Source: Trichobilharzia szidati
Taxonomy: Eukaryota > Platyhelminthes > Trematoda > Strigeidida > Schistosomatidae
Direction: 5' to 3'
Assembly: GCA_944472155.2 (NCBI GenBank)
Contig: OX235277.1
Span: 23,198,804-23,262,803 of the forward strand
DNA: 64,000 nt
Shown: one piece after another, positions 33,961-46,519 of the stretch
How positions within the stretch are numbered: the stretch's first letter is position 1
Layout: each line of letters opens with the position of its first letter
The notes under the pieces: model-generated
The model's input: only the letters and a program-made list of their open reading frames with translations
Databases searched by the model: none
Told to the model about the DNA's origin: nothing
Made by a program: the position numbers and the translations under genes

Positions 33961-34064
33961 TTTAGCGTGGTGCACACTGTTTTGTCGATTTGTTATTATA
34001 TCAACCTTGCAGATATGTCTTCAGACCATGTCTTGTATTGTTATTATTATTATTGTTTCCTTTA

Positions 34065-34760
34065 ATTCCTAGAGGAACATAGGGCTTCAGCTGAGCGTCT
34101 TCATTGCGTTCGGTTCTCTGCTAGAGTCCTCACCTGGCTCCAAGTCTGCCCACATGCTTTCATCTCCTCTTCACATGACCTCCTCCAAGTCACCCTTGCA
34201 CTGACGACCAACTCGCCGCTTCCCTTTCGGGTTCCACTCGAGCAATGGCTTGTCTAGTGATGTCACTTGATGGTTTCCTCAGAGTATGGCCAGCCAATCC
34301 ATCTCCATTTCTTTCTGCCTATTTGTTTCACAATCGGTTCCTGGTTGGTTCGCTCCCAGAGATCCCTACTGCTGATCTTTTCTAGCCATCTGATCTTGAG
34401 TGTTTAGCGAAGACAACTGTTAATGAAGGTCTGTGGTTTGTTTGAGATGCTCTTTATGACTCGCCAAGTCTCTTATCCGTATAGCAAGTGGCACTGACTT
34501 CACATTGGAGTTGAAAATCCGGATCTTATTTTTGATGCTGAGTGCTGTTGACCTCCACACAGACTTGAGAGTAGTGAAAGCTTGTCTTGCTTTCCCGATC
34601 CTTGCTTTGATATCCTCGTCAGTTCCGCCTGTATTTGAAACGATGCTTCCTAGGTAGGTAAAGGAGTTAGTTTCTTTCGGGTCCCTCCCATTTATGCTTA
34701 TTGTTTTCTGTTGTTGTTGCAGGTGTTGGTGTTGGCCAGGAATCTTCATCAACACCTTTT
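34065..34760 (-). mobile_element. RTE-type LINE 3' part
   Basis: The minus-strand frame 34755-34420 reads FTYLGSIVSNTGGTDEDI, KARIGKARQAFTTLKSVW and NKIRIFNSNVKSV. This is the post-palm region typical of RTE-clade reverse transcriptases. Downstream, broken by frameshifts, comes RWIGHTLRKPSSDITRQA, the usual C-terminal block. The 3' end carries the GAAGCCCTATGTTCCTC box that two SINE copies also bear. It is truncated upstream of the catalytic core. Confidence 0.75.
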
Positions 34761-35039
34761 TAATTGGCCGTCAGCCTACCTCCTTGCACTTTAAGAAGTA
34801 AGATCAGAAATGTGGTTATATGCCATTACCTGAAACCGGTTTCTGAAGTACATCTGTCAAAATCACACTCAATTACACTGATGCGTCTTGCTGAAATGGA
34901 ACGTAACGCTTCGCAAAGAACTCACGCATTTTTCAAGTCATTCTTCAGTGATTCTCTGGTAGCAGTGAAACCCAGGTATTAAATTAGGTCATTACTAGAG
35001 CCACTAATTACGTTAGACAATGCAGTGGTTCAAAATAAA

Positions 35040-36540
35040 TACCTCAACTGAAGTTAGTTGAATCACCAGGACCTGACGGACTCCATTCTGCATTGATACT
35101 CACCCATACTAATAGCACATTCTTATCACGTAGGGAGATATTGATCAGGTTTTCGACTGAGACTAGTTTACTCAGGGATGAAATGTTGCAAATATATACC
35201 ACGTCTTCAGAGGAGGTAGGAGATAATTTGTGTCCAGCTACTAGCCGTTACGTTTGACATGCATAGTGGCAAATATATTATAAATATCGGAATTGAAAAG
35301 GTATTAACCCATGACTTACTGGTGGAAGAACATCATAGATTCAGACCAGAACGATTCTGCCTAATAAATTTACTTTGAGCTGGGAAAAACTATACTGAAG
35401 TCAGTGATAACCACTCAGTGATGCATGTATTATTCATGCACATTATTTAAGTGCCCATTAATGTGTTTAACTGTATCATTCTTGCCAAAGTGAAAGGATT
35501 GGGACTAAATCACTGCCTGTTTGATTAGCTCAAGTACTGTCCTCTAGGTAGAAGGTAAATGACAGGAATAAATGGTGAATTCTGAAGATAAATACAGCTA
35601 TCGACTTGGGTACCACAGGGACCTATTCTAGTCCTTTTATGACTGATGTTGTATACAAACGAACTGTCGATAACCCTCACCTCATCTTCGCTACTATTTA
35701 CAGAAAATGTTGAGGAGACGTGGAGAGCTGTAAATGCCACTGAAGGCAGGCAAGCTATAACATATTATTTTAAAAAAGTAACTGAGTGGTCATACGAGAG
35801 AAGTTGGAACATCAATTGCAAGAAAAGCACCGTAATGAGCCTAGGTCAGGGATTTTAAACATTATATCTCCTGGCGGAATCACCATTGATTGATTTTAGG
35901 AAATTAAAGTCACAGATGTCTTTAAACAACTGTATTTCTAATAAAGTTGAAGTCAAGTTTTCTCGAAGTGCCTTCATCGCTTACATGTCCCCTAATTTAG
36001 AGAAAGCTTACAAACCCTTGTCGGACCTCATCTAGAAAACTATATGCAGACTACAAGTTCATGCTTTCAGAAGGAAGCAGGAGCCTTCAAAAGATTAAAT
36101 AGAATAGACATTAAATTAGTCAGTGGTATCCAACACCATATTAAAGGGAAGAGGGTGGAACACCTAAACCACATCGCATCATCACAGCAAAGGAAGAGAA
36201 AATATTCAGTTATTAGTTAACTTAAATCAAATGGTGACTTGCGAACTGAACTACAGCATAAATTCCATACGTCTGTACAGAAGAGTGTGTTAACAAAGGA
36301 TGAATAAAACGCATGTGCGGTTAAGATTCTCTTTTAGGCTGGGCAACTATAGGAAGTCCGTTCCTAAATGACTGGGTGATTTTCAATACAGAACATTGTA
36401 CAAACGTGCAGGAGCTCAAGATGCCACACTATTTGTGAGAGAGAAATGATTTAGAAGAACCATTGTAGGCAAAATTTTAGGAAATAAAGAATAGTCACAT
36501 GGAGAAATATGACTGTTTAATGAGTTTCTGATATCAGTGA
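35040..36540 (+). pseudogene. CR1/Jockey-like LINE reverse transcriptase relic
   Basis: Blocks in order, with frameshifts and stops: SPGPDGLHSAL (35.07 kb), HHRFRPERFCLINLL (35.33), WVPQGPILVLL then MLYTNELSI (35.61-35.66), LLFTENVEETWRAVNATEGR (a decayed F-A-D-D box), WSYERSWNINCKKSTVMSLG, then KRLNRIDIKLVSG and the tail WRKRK-like segment to 36.2 kb. This order and spacing match CR1/Jockey-group LINEs. Catalytic Asp residues are lost (TENVE). Confidence 0.65.
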
Positions 36541-37128
36541 GGGTTATTTCATCTACGAAACTTACAAATATTCCATCCACATCATAAATCGTGCCACATC
36601 AACTCTATTTAGCGTCCTGTGGACACCAAAAACAGGAAACCTACATCTCAATAAGTAGTATTTTAAACAAAATTCCAAGGATTTCCTGAAGTTATGCAAA
36701 AACTCTTAAATTGAATCTCTGATAAAAAGAAAGCAGTAAGCCTAAATGACTTAAAATACACAATCATTTGCAACTGAAGAGAACAGTCAGTACAATCGCC
36801 TGAATTTAGACAGAATATATTATTCTGAGTAGCAGACAGGGGAAAGAGACAAGAAATCAGCACACAAGTCATTGAAACACTTCACTCTACAACATATTGG
36901 TACAATCAGATCCAGTCAATAAACCTCGTTGATTTTGATTAACCTCATTATCGAAAAATCATCAATTCTTCCTCCGGAGGTGATTTACACTCAGAATTTC
37001 TCATGTAGTAAACAAAGAAAAATACTTTGTAAAAAGAAGGCTCTCACAAATATAATTTCAGGATAAAAGTAGCCTATTAAATTTCGAGGCATTTCCTGAG
37101 ATTCACACAGCCTGTATGGAAACTAAAC

Positions 37129-37140
37129 TATTTCACAGAA
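37129..37140. repeat. 12 bp target-site duplication, left
   Basis: TATTTCACAGAA, repeated exactly at 38043-38054. The two copies flank the inverted PLE end between them. Confidence 0.7.
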
Positions 37141-38042
37141 CGAAATATTCTCATATTGAGTCATAAGAAAAAAAGGCACAAATAGCGAAGAAAACTTTTT
37201 TTTCGACAATTCATTTTCATGAGCTATACAATCGTAATTATATTAAACAAAGAAATCTTTAGACCAATCAGATACTGGTAAACTTTTTTCTTGAAAAATT
37301 GTATTACAAAATGTAAGGTGTATGAAGGGATGACTGATTGTAAGTTAGAAAAGCGACAGAAGTTGGCATGACGCAATCAGTGTGAGATAATGACTAATCA
37401 ATAAGCTCGTGTAGAATAGACGGGAACTAGTGGATCATAGTATATTGGCCGTACGCAACGTCAAGTCCACAAACGTATTCTGAAACACTGTACAGCATGT
37501 TAGCCAACTAGAGGAGAAAAGAAGAATAGCAGCAGCTCTATTCTTGTCATCTCCGGACATTGAGCTTCACAGTGATACACACAATCCCTCAATATTGTAC
37601 AAAGGGACTTCGGATACTCCATCTGTACAAAGCTGAGGTATTAGCTATTCGAGATCTAAAACCGGACCTCTGCATTCAAAAGAGATACATACATTCTCCT
37701 GTCATACCATGGCTAGAGTTAAGTCCTTACTACAGTTTTGCTTCTTTCTTATTATGTAAGTTCACTATTATTTCTATTATTATTAAGAATTTTATTATCA
37801 TTATTATTCCCATCATCCACATTTTATTACCACTCTATCGCTATTAATTATTAACATTGCTTTTACATAAAGACTTTATATAAAAACAATATCGCCTTTC
37901 CACTAGTTTCGGTCTATTCTACACGAGCTTATTGATTAGTCATTATCTCAAACATATTCCGTCATTCCAACTCCTGTCTCTTTTCTAACTTACAATTAGT
38001 CATCCCTTCTTACACCTTACATTATGTAATACAACTTTACCA
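37141..38042 (+). mobile_element. PLE family A: inverted 3' UTR joined to a 3' end
   Basis: 37141-37434 is the reverse complement of the family A 3' UTR. At 37435 the strand switches to a plus-strand GIY-YIG end: YIGRTQRQVHKRILKHC, a break, then LHKAEVLAIRDLKPDLCIQK, followed by its own 3' UTR up to 38042. The RT is entirely absent. Exact 12 bp duplications flank it, so this rearranged form was inserted as one unit. Confidence 0.8.
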
Positions 38043-38054
38043 TATTTCACAGAA
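38043..38054. repeat. 12 bp target-site duplication, right
   Basis: Second copy of TATTTCACAGAA, directly after the PLE end. Confidence 0.7.
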
Positions 38055-38495
38055 ATATAAGCATGTAGTATATATTTAAAATCACTACCATTCGAATGGT
38101 GTTGTTTAATTCTTGCTCAACGCGTTAACCGTAGAAGATGAAATAAAAGAAGTTAAAATTTTTGAAATGACGAGAAAAGGTTTCTGAATGCATGAAATGA
38201 GAAGAATATTGACAGTGAATAGGAAGAAGACAAACTGATAAAAGACCAATTCAGCATAGGTTTTATGAAAAGTTTATGAATGGTATTTTTGCTGGCTATT
38301 TGATGGTTTCACTAACTACCTTGAGAAGAAACGGTTACAAAGTGAAGATATTCTGTAGCTAGCACATGACACAGAACTGTGCATTTACTGAAGATTCGAG
38401 AATTGAATATGCTAAGACTGATGAAATCAGCACATTCAACCTTCAGTTCATACGTAAATAACTGATATTCTGCACTGATTAAAAACAATAAGATT

Positions 38496-38960
38496 TTGAT
38501 GTGGTTGTGTTCTCTGAGCTGGATAGTAAATTTGAGAAGCGGACATCAATTCGACTGGGACAATGTTCAGATATTAGACAGAGGAAACAACAAAAATGCT
38601 AGAGAATTTTTAGGAGTTTGGCATTCCAGTGAATCATCAATCAATAGACACATTGAGATAGACAAAATTTATCAACCGATAAGAAAGAAACCTCACACAC
38701 AAAGGGTCAAAGTTCAAGTCAAAGAAACAATCATTTCCAATACAAGTAGCCTAAAGGATGTGAAAACGCACAAAAACAACCAATCACGTCCAAGGTCACC
38801 GGGAGAGATGATTAATAAACTCGTGGAGAAATCTAATAGCTCACTTCAACAAATTGAAGTATGCGCTGAAGGTGTCACCTAGTAGCGTGTCAAAAGCTTC
38901 GCAAATTAACTATCCAGCTCAGAGAACACAACAACACAAAAATCATCCACCTGAGCTACG
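38496..38960 (+). pseudogene. PLE GIY-YIG domain end, family F
   Basis: A 128-residue frame reads GHQFDWDNVQILDRGNNK, AREFLGVWHSSESSINRHI, DKIYQPIRKK. This is the conserved block after the nuclease core in one PLE lineage. It is followed by a polar tail to the stop at 38880 and a 3' region whose AACTATCCAGCTCAGAGA and CTGAGCTACGAA match 1.89-2.00 kb. The YIG core and RT are missing. Confidence 0.55.
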
Positions 38961-39059
38961 AATCTTCTCCACAATAAGATTTAAGTTTTCAGAGTAAATA
39001 TGAATGCGGTGGGTGCTTCTTAATGGGTAAAAAACTTGGTGGCACATGAAAAGCATTTT

Positions 39060-39470
39060 CAATAGACCTGCTGTGGACAAATAACCCCGCTCCCTCCATA
39101 TTGAAGATTAAACGGTCAGCAACAAATCCAGCAACTAAAACTCTTGGAACAAACCAACTAAGAACCTACTGCTCAACAAATATTCAGAAGACATTAGATA
39201 TGGATTAGCCATACGTTTAGGTGGTCATCCAATAACAACGCGCGCAATGCAGGACATCGCTCGAGTGGAATCACAGTGGGAGGCAATTAATACGTCCTCA
39301 GTACGAGGGTGATTTAGAGAAGGTCGTGTGACGATGAGAAGAGAGATTATTGGCAATCGTCGACCCATCTGAAGAGGACAGCAGAAACTAGAAGATAGTA
39401 GAGAAGTGTTGGTCAAGTCCAATCTCACATTTGGGATCCAAGTGAATAATAATAATCAGGAGATAAAATA
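39060..39470. other. no recognisable gene
   Basis: Sequence between PLE family F and family C relics. Nothing identified. Confidence 0.4.
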
Positions 39471-39474
39471 AGAC

Positions 39475-40025
39475 TGGTCGAAGGTAAGCACAAGAACCAG
39501 AAACTTTACGTGTGTGTTTATGGACATACATACTTGGGAAGGAATAATCGTACTGTGCATGCCAGGGTGGAAGAGCACGTTCCAAAATGGTTAGAAAGAC
39601 AAGTGAACTTTGGAAGATCGATAGACGCAGTTGGCAGACTACCACCTCTGTCGAAAGCTGAACGTCTAGTCGGTATGAACCATAAGATTTATGTTAACAC
39701 AGCTTTTTAGGTCATCTATGAAAATGGTCAAAGGCACTCATTGATATATTACGAGGCTATAGTTATTCATAAATTTAAGCTACCCTCCCTTGTGTATTCA
39801 CAAACAATATGCTATTACTATCAAACTACCTTGATAATCCTCATCTGATTGCATAATCAAACCCAGTGTTAATTAATTTTATCAATCTTAAATCCTTTTA
39901 GTAATATTTTTTACTCTAATTTCTTTGAATATGTTTTTCATGTAAACTGACTTGGCAAGTAAATTTGTGAGGCATCAGGTTCTTCGAAATGTATTGTGCA
40001 AAATACATCACATTCTTCAGATAAT
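39475..40025 (+). pseudogene. PLE family C 3' end with GIY-YIG
   Basis: Reads CVYGHTYLGRNNRTVHARVE, EHVPKWLERQVNFGRSID, ERLVGMNHKIYVNTAF, a stop, then YEAIVIHKFKLP. The Y-x-G core is YLG instead of YIG. The 3' UTR matches the copies at 5.7 and 21.2 kb, including the terminal hairpin near 39984-40005. No RT. Confidence 0.7.
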
Positions 40026-40379
40026 CTACGTCTTCTTCTAATAACGCTATCGACATTTATAAAAGCGATTATATCTTTTAAAATTCAACTTTCTTGCAGT
40101 TAATATGAAGTTTTGATATCGAACATAAACGTGCACGAAATGGAGCACAAACAAGCGGTTTTCAGACTGCCTCATGTGGTGAATTGGTGCGTGACTCATC
40201 CCAAAAACAGCTTCTAGTGCCCATAATGTAAGATGTTTAGTGAACAACTGAATCACTCACTGCATGACTGCATTTAATCACTTCTAACCTCATAAATTAA
40301 ATAGTTTTTGAATATTCCCTCTAATTATGGCTTTAGAAATCTCAAAATATATTAAGGCTTCTTGTAGTCTGGTGCAATG

Positions 40380-40575
40380 ATTTCCATCGGTGGCACACCG
40401 GTTGGAACTCTGACCGACCACGCACATGGTCCGGCGTTCGATCCCTTGCCGACGCACACCAGATATCAATGGTTGGCCAGCAGAGTTTTGTCTAGCTATA
40501 TCAAATGCTAAAAATTTTATACTTGTACCAAAATTACTGTGTGGTTTCAAGCTATAATAAAAAATAATATATATC
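40380..40575 (+). mobile_element. SINE-1 copy
   Basis: Diverged head CATCGGTGGCACACCGG, B box GGCGTTCGATCCCTTGCCGA, GACGCACACC, GGTTGGCCAGCAG, TGTGTGGTTTCAAGCTATAA and an A-rich end. Confidence 0.65.
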
Positions 40576-40599
40576 TTTCAGACTACTGGCTTGACCGGT

Positions 40600-41487
40600 G
40601 CAATAGTAAACCCTATAGTATTCCGCATTATGCATCTAATTTCCTCATCACTTCACTTAATCGGTGGTCGCATTTTGAAAACTGAACTATCTGATTTCAT
40701 GAATTTTATTTCACAAATCAACTAATAATTATCTCCAATATGTAAGTTACTTATGTGGTATTTGAAAGACACTTTCTCGTTTAACCAAATAATGAATATG
40801 TTTTACATTGAAGAAATATGTTGAGAAGCGTGCGAAAATCAGCAAGAGACATTAAGAAATGAACAGTGATAGTTCTTCGATGATTTATGCTGACATCATT
40901 AGACTTAATGTGAACTCAAGGAAAAATTAATCAAACGATGAATTACAACTTTGTATACTGAGTAATGATAAAGTGAATTACAAAGAAGATGGATAACAAC
41001 ACACCCCAAATTCCATTCAGCTGTTTACAACTTCGAATGATGCGAAACAAAATGATAAGATTAAAATGCTCATCTCTGTCACATTACTGGAACAAAGTAA
41101 TGTTGAAGTGATGCTTGATTTCGCTTGACATCAGATGATGTATCATGTGCATTGAAATGGCTTTGAGTCATTTAAAATAGAAGATTTTAGTGATAAGACT
41201 AATCTACATTCACGTAAAAAATATGACGCCAAGTTGGACTCTGTGACATATTGTACAGAACCACTTTCACTCATATTCATGTTACACTGAACATTTGCGA
41301 AGAAATGCAGATTCTTAAGCACCTATGATGTATTATATCTGGACACCTTATTCAACTTTGATTAAAATTCTGAATTTGTTCTCAGCATTTTGTTCAAGTG
41401 AATGTAAATAAAGTTTATCACTGAAATCTTCTAATTCAAATGTCAAATTGTTACTTTCATGCACACGATACACAATCAAATGCAAAC
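40600..41487. other. no recognisable gene
   Basis: A+T-rich sequence. Nothing identified. Confidence 0.4.
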
Positions 41488-41502
41488 AATCATCGCTTTA
41501 AA
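41488..41502. repeat. 15 bp target-site duplication, left
   Basis: AATCATCGCTTTAAA, repeated exactly at 42681-42695, around the foldback element. Confidence 0.65.
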
Positions 41503-42680
41503 TTTGAACAAAGAAAGAAGAAACATTGGCGCAGAATAATCTGGATCCATTTTATTTCGCTGGTTCTCATCAGCTGCGTACAACCTAAATTTTTTTTAAT
41601 TTAAAATAAAAAGTGTACAAGTTTAACAAACTTTTGTCCATTAGCAAGCATAGTGTCAGAGCGTCATAGTAAAATAAGGCCTTGAGATTTACAGGGTGTC
41701 TAAACTGTCACGACATATATATATATACATCTTGGTAGAGAGAAGTTTCTTGAAAAAATTAGTTAACAGTTGTGTTGTTAAGGTGGTAACAAAAGACAAT
41801 TAGCAATAGTTACGTGACTAGGTAACAGAAGAAGATCAAATTTTTGTAAATTACGGTGCACATGAGGTCAGATGATAAGTTGATGATGTAATGCAGTGAG
41901 CAGAACTCAGAAGATCAAGAAAAATTATGTCTTAAGAGACTCAAGCGAAACATAAAGGGGGTGGGTAAAGTGAAAAAATAAGTTTACAAAATTAACAAAA
42001 TTACGAAACAAAGATTTACGATGGTAGATGAAGTACAACATCGGTTTCTTTTTGGATACATAATTCAAGCTTTAATCGTTTTATTCCTATAGCTTCAGCA
42101 AACCTGAGAAGACTTCAGGTACTTTGTCTGTTAATTATTTTGAATGATTCCAGCACATCTACTTAGTGTCCTGTGTCAATCAGATGTTTGGCGATTGAAG
42201 AGCTTAAATAATTCGGTCTCTTTAACCGGAGATAATTTCTCTTAATCTTCTGAGTTCTGCTCACTGCATTACATCATCAACTTATCATCTGACCTCATGT
42301 GCACCGTAATTTACAAAAATTTGATCTTCTTCTGTTACCTAGTCACGTAACTATTGCTAATTGTCTTTTGTTACCACCTTAACAACACAACTGTTAACTA
42401 ATTTTTTCAAGAAACTTCTCTCTACCAAGATGTATATATATATATGTCGTGACAGTTTAGACACCCTGTAAATCTCAAGGCCTTATTTTACTATGACGCT
42501 CTGACACTATGCTTGCTAATGGACAAAAGTTTGTTAAAATTGTACACTTTTTACTTTTAATTAAAAAAAATTTAGGTTGTACGCAGCGATGAGAACCAAC
42601 GAAATAAAATGGATATAGATTATTCTGCGCCAATGTTTTTTCTTTCTTTGTTCAAATTTATAAAAGGGAATCATTGTATG
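41503..42680 (-). mobile_element. foldback PLE end with about 400 bp inverted arms
   Basis: The arm at about 41503-41920 returns inverted at 42247-42660 with few mismatches. In the 330 bp centre, the minus strand reads SIAKHLIDTGH, VDVLESF, then RFAEAIGIKRLKLELCIQKE, the tail of a PLE GIY-YIG nuclease. So one arm is the 3' UTR of that fragment and the other is its inverted copy. Exact 15 bp duplications flank the whole. Confidence 0.75.
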
Positions 42681-42695
42681 AATCATCGCTTTAAA
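42681..42695. repeat. 15 bp target-site duplication, right
   Basis: Second copy of AATCATCGCTTTAAA. About 20 bp without an arm counterpart precede it. Confidence 0.65.
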
Positions 42696-42879
42696 ATTAT
42701 CTTAATTCAGGATTGTTAGAGAGAGAAAAAACATTCTAATCTTATCTATATATTTACATATCATTCAAATTTGTAAACAGCTGAAAAGAATTCATGAATG
42801 TAGGCAGGAGTCAGCCTTTGCTAAACAAACGTATTATCGAACACCTGACCACTTGGTGTTATGAAGGAGAAGAAAGTCG

Positions 42880-43090
42880 TCTCACCGCTGATCTATACTG
42901 CAACACCTGATCGAATCTGGACAAAAGGCTAACCGTTTAACGAACTTTAAAGCTATTTATAGAACACATGTGAATCTTCCTAAAAGAGTTTGGATCAAGC
43001 TTCTTGAAACCGCAGAAGAGATGGCAATTAACATGTTATATCCTGAAATCTACTTACAAAAGAAGTTTGTTCCACAATGGACCTTATCTA
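42880..43090 (+). pseudogene. PLE GIY-YIG tail, family E
   Basis: Reads LLQHLIESGQKANRLTNF, AIYRTHVNLPKRVWIKLLE, TAEEMAINMLYPEIYLQKKF then a stop, matching the two 48 kb copies (LEHLIESGHQANPQNNF ... AEAMAIHILNPELCIQKKF). Upstream of 42880 the frame is lost. Confidence 0.6.
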
Positions 43091-43389
43091 TCTTAGCAGC
43101 AGATATATGATTCGTGTATTTTATTTCCTAATCGTATTACTTGCTTCTCCTGCCTCCTATTAAATCTCTGACCCTTATAACCACTGTTGTCAACTTGATT
43201 CTCGTAGAAATTTTAGATAGGTTCAATGCAGCACCGTCAACTATATTACGCTACTCAATTCACTCATCTGATTTCATTTCAGTTTCTACCCAGTTACCAC
43301 TTTCTACGTAATGCCAATGGTTATCTACAATTTACAATCCTAATGGCATATATTTGGAAATATTCCTTCTGTTGCTAAGACAACTAACT

Positions 43390-43925
43390 CACCTCGAACA
43401 ATCTGATCACACACGGACTTGTCATTGGAATGCGTATATATGAAATTAATACAGAGTTAAGAGGTTAGAAAATAGACTTAGGTCAAGTTAAAAGGACATA
43501 TTGAAGATGAAAATAACAACAAAGACCACTTAACCAAATAACAGAGGTTATAGTACATCTGCTATGGTATCAAAACAAAATTTACCAAGGAAGGCCTTAT
43601 GTGATGACGAATTGTTTTTGAACGCATAAAGGTGGTTTAAACTTTCTAATTGCTAGGGCTTCCATAAACTTAGGGATACGCCCCAAACACGTTTTATGGA
43701 TAGATTTAAAAGATCTGTTAGCATTAATTGTACGTCCTGTCTCTATAATATGTTTCACAATTGAAGAGCTAGCTCTCCTGTTCTCACTGTTAATAGGTTC
43801 TGAAGATTCCATTTGTTCCTGGAGCCATTTAGGAATATGCTTTAAAGCCCTTACTTGCAGAGATCGATGAGTCCTCTCTATGTATGTGTGTCCACACGTA
43901 CATTCAAATCGGTTAATACAGTGGG
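43390..43925 (-). pseudogene. PLE family C-like end, left of an inverted pair
   Basis: The minus strand reads FECTCGHTYIERTHRSLQV (core Y-x-E instead of YIG), LKHIPKWLQEQMESSEPI, SIVKHIIETGRTINANRSF, EALAIRKFKPPLCVQKQF, then a 3' UTR running to about 43390. It pairs with the next feature. Confidence 0.7.
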
Positions 43926-43934
43926 ATGTGACGT

Positions 43935-44590
43935 CACCAATTTATCAGGGCTTCAGAGCATATTCCTAAATGGCTCCAGAAACAAATGGAATCTTCAGAA
44001 CCTATTAACGGTGAGAACAGGAGACCTAGCTCTTCTATTGAGAAACAAATTATAGAGACAGGACATAAAATTGACGTTAACAGATCTTTTAAACCTATCT
44101 ATAAAACGTGTTTGGGGAGGGCGTATCCTAAAGTTTGTGGAAGCCCTAGCAATTAGAAAGTTTAAGCCACCTTTGTGCGTTCAAAAACAATTCGTCATCA
44201 CATTAAACCTCCTTTTGTAAATTTTGTTTTGACACCATAACAGAAGTACTATTACCTCTGCTATTTGGTTTAGTGGTCTTCATTGTTATTTTCATCTTCA
44301 ATATGTCCTTTTAACTTTACCTAAGTCTATTTTCTCACTTCTTACCTCTTTATTAATTTCATATATATTCCTATGACAAGTCCGTGTGTGATCAGATTGT
44401 TCGAAATGTGTTGCGCAAATACACATTAAACGATTCAGACAAATTACGTCTTCTTATTGCTTTACCTAAATTCACAAAGCGAACTAATTGTTTTAAACTA
44501 AGTCACTACATATGTAAGATTGTACAGCCTGGGATTGCATTTGGCGAAAAGAGGAACTTTTCGCTGAACACCTTTTCTCATATATGACTC
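43935..44590 (+). pseudogene. PLE family C-like end, right of an inverted pair
   Basis: Plus-strand counterpart: ALQSIFLNGSRNKW-type shifted start (HIPKWLQKQMESSEPI in the other frame), IEKQIIETGHKIDVNRSF, VEALAIRKFKPPLCVQKQF. It has frameshifts near 44013 and 44125. The 3' UTR ends with TGTGATCAGATTGTTCGAAA, a hairpin at 44405-44425 and a GATTGTACAGC block shared with family A ends. Confidence 0.7.
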
Positions 44591-44599
44591 AGTTTAGAT

Positions 44600-46510
44600 T
44601 TTCAAATTCAGCATGTGTTGTCACTCGTTTTGTTTCTATTTCATTTCATCATAACCCAACATACTGCAGTTTAATTAATCGTTTCATTTATTTTTCATTC
44701 AGTGCTTGACTGACTTTTATTCACTATGAAAGCATGAAATATGAAATTTTTCAAACGTGAACACTTTCTCTATTCCCTAATTATCATTGTTAGTTAGTTA
44801 ACTCCAATAGGATATTTTATTCGCTTGTTAAAACTTTTCTATGATGTCAAACATATACATCAATGGAACAGCTTCCTCATTTTAAGAAAATACAAAACAT
44901 TATGGCAAGCGAAAATTGTACAATAATTTCTTTCTGCGATCTGTTTATATCAAGGTAGTCAGAAAAACCGTCAAAACGATACCATTTGTGCTAAAATCCA
45001 TACCAAAATGTATTCATTCAGTTTGAATATTTTCTGTTCACTGAATGCTTTCCCCCTTACATTGATTAGTCCAGAATTTTTTTTCTATCCTTTCAACAAT
45101 GTTAACTTCCTTTTTTCCTCATTTCACGGTAAATGTGCCGATTGAGAATTAATGAATTGTCTTCGAAATCAAATGATTTTAAAGGTTTACTAGACGCTAA
45201 CTTTTATGTGAACTGGTTATTTTTCATAAAGGCTGAGGGAAAATGTGGAAATGTTCCCAAAACAGATGGACTACATCGTAAACGTTTCCTCACATGCCTC
45301 TTACTAACGGTTTTTTGTCTTCTGTATGAGAAACCTGGACTGCAAATCACTTCCAGAAGGAGAATTGGTAATACTTCGATAATGCATATGATTCAGTCCT
45401 ATTTTGCATAATGGAAACCATGTGGAAGGAGTAAACTAGAGAGGTTGCTGACTCACTTCTGCATGTATCCGATATTTTTTAATATTTGTCGAAATCAACG
45501 GGATTAATTCATTGGTGCTGAATATAGTAATATTATGGCGAGCGAAGTAATTTAATGACTTGTATGCTGAATTCTTGCCTTTTTCACCTTAACTGTTACT
45601 GAGACTATTTATTCTGTCTAATTTCCAGTGTTAGTATTCATTCTCATCTTCAGTTACATGCGGTTAAGTATTTAATGTCGGTTTCGCCTTAGTTTACGCT
45701 TGCTGTATCCCCGTTATTCGGGATCTGATTTGAAATTTGTACTGCTTTATCAAATTTCTAGATCTAGTCGATTTCTTCTCTTTATGAGAGTTTGTATCGA
45801 ACCGTACTTTATTTCTCCTCGGTTTGTGTGCTTGTTTGTCAAGATCCCTGTAATGTTTCCTTAACGGTGAGAGGCAGCTGAGAAGGTCAACACTTAAATC
45901 ACTGTTTTGATACAGGTCAACCCAGATTTCAGTAACTCACCTTCTTCTGCTTTGGTGATAATGTGCAGTTCATATTTTCCAGTCTCTTCTGGTAAGTTTG
46001 GTGTGAGATGCTATAGACTAATTGTTTGCCTTTTCTTTGCACTCTAGTGGAGACTCATGTTTCCAAACTGCTGTATGACCCTAGTGACTGTACTCAGCCT
46101 GTATGATATCCGATCAATGTTTATTAGGATGCTTTGAATATGAATAAATGAACAAATGTTTCAAATATGTAAAGTGTTAATTAGGCAGAAAGTAAACTAA
46201 AATGAAATGAGTGAATTGAAATTAATTTTGTTTTATTTTTCATTTGTATTATCCTCCTCTTTCACGTCAAACTAAATTTCCGCCCTTTATCACCACTACT
46301 GTTAGCTTGGCTCTCGTTCAGTTTGAAGTTGAATTCTACTCAATTCGGTCAGTTGTATAATATCACTCTGTTTACTTACTTTATTTATTTTAGTGTCTAT
46401 GCGACTAACACTTTCATCTTACGTAATTATTTTGTAAGCAAAACCATTCACAATACGTACGGTTCTCAGTGTTTCTCCAATGCTTGATGGGGAAGTAATG
46501 CTCTGAATCC
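44600..46510. other. no recognisable gene
   Basis: A 92-residue frame at 45133-45411 has no recognised domain. No splice-bounded or duplicated segment was found. Confidence 0.4.
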
Positions 46511-46519
46511 TAAGGAAAT

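Noticed and set aside
38409..38435. ACTGATGAAATCAGC, hammerhead box 1-like
   Set aside because: No GAAA plus cleavage half at a workable distance; the match is a simple small palindrome.
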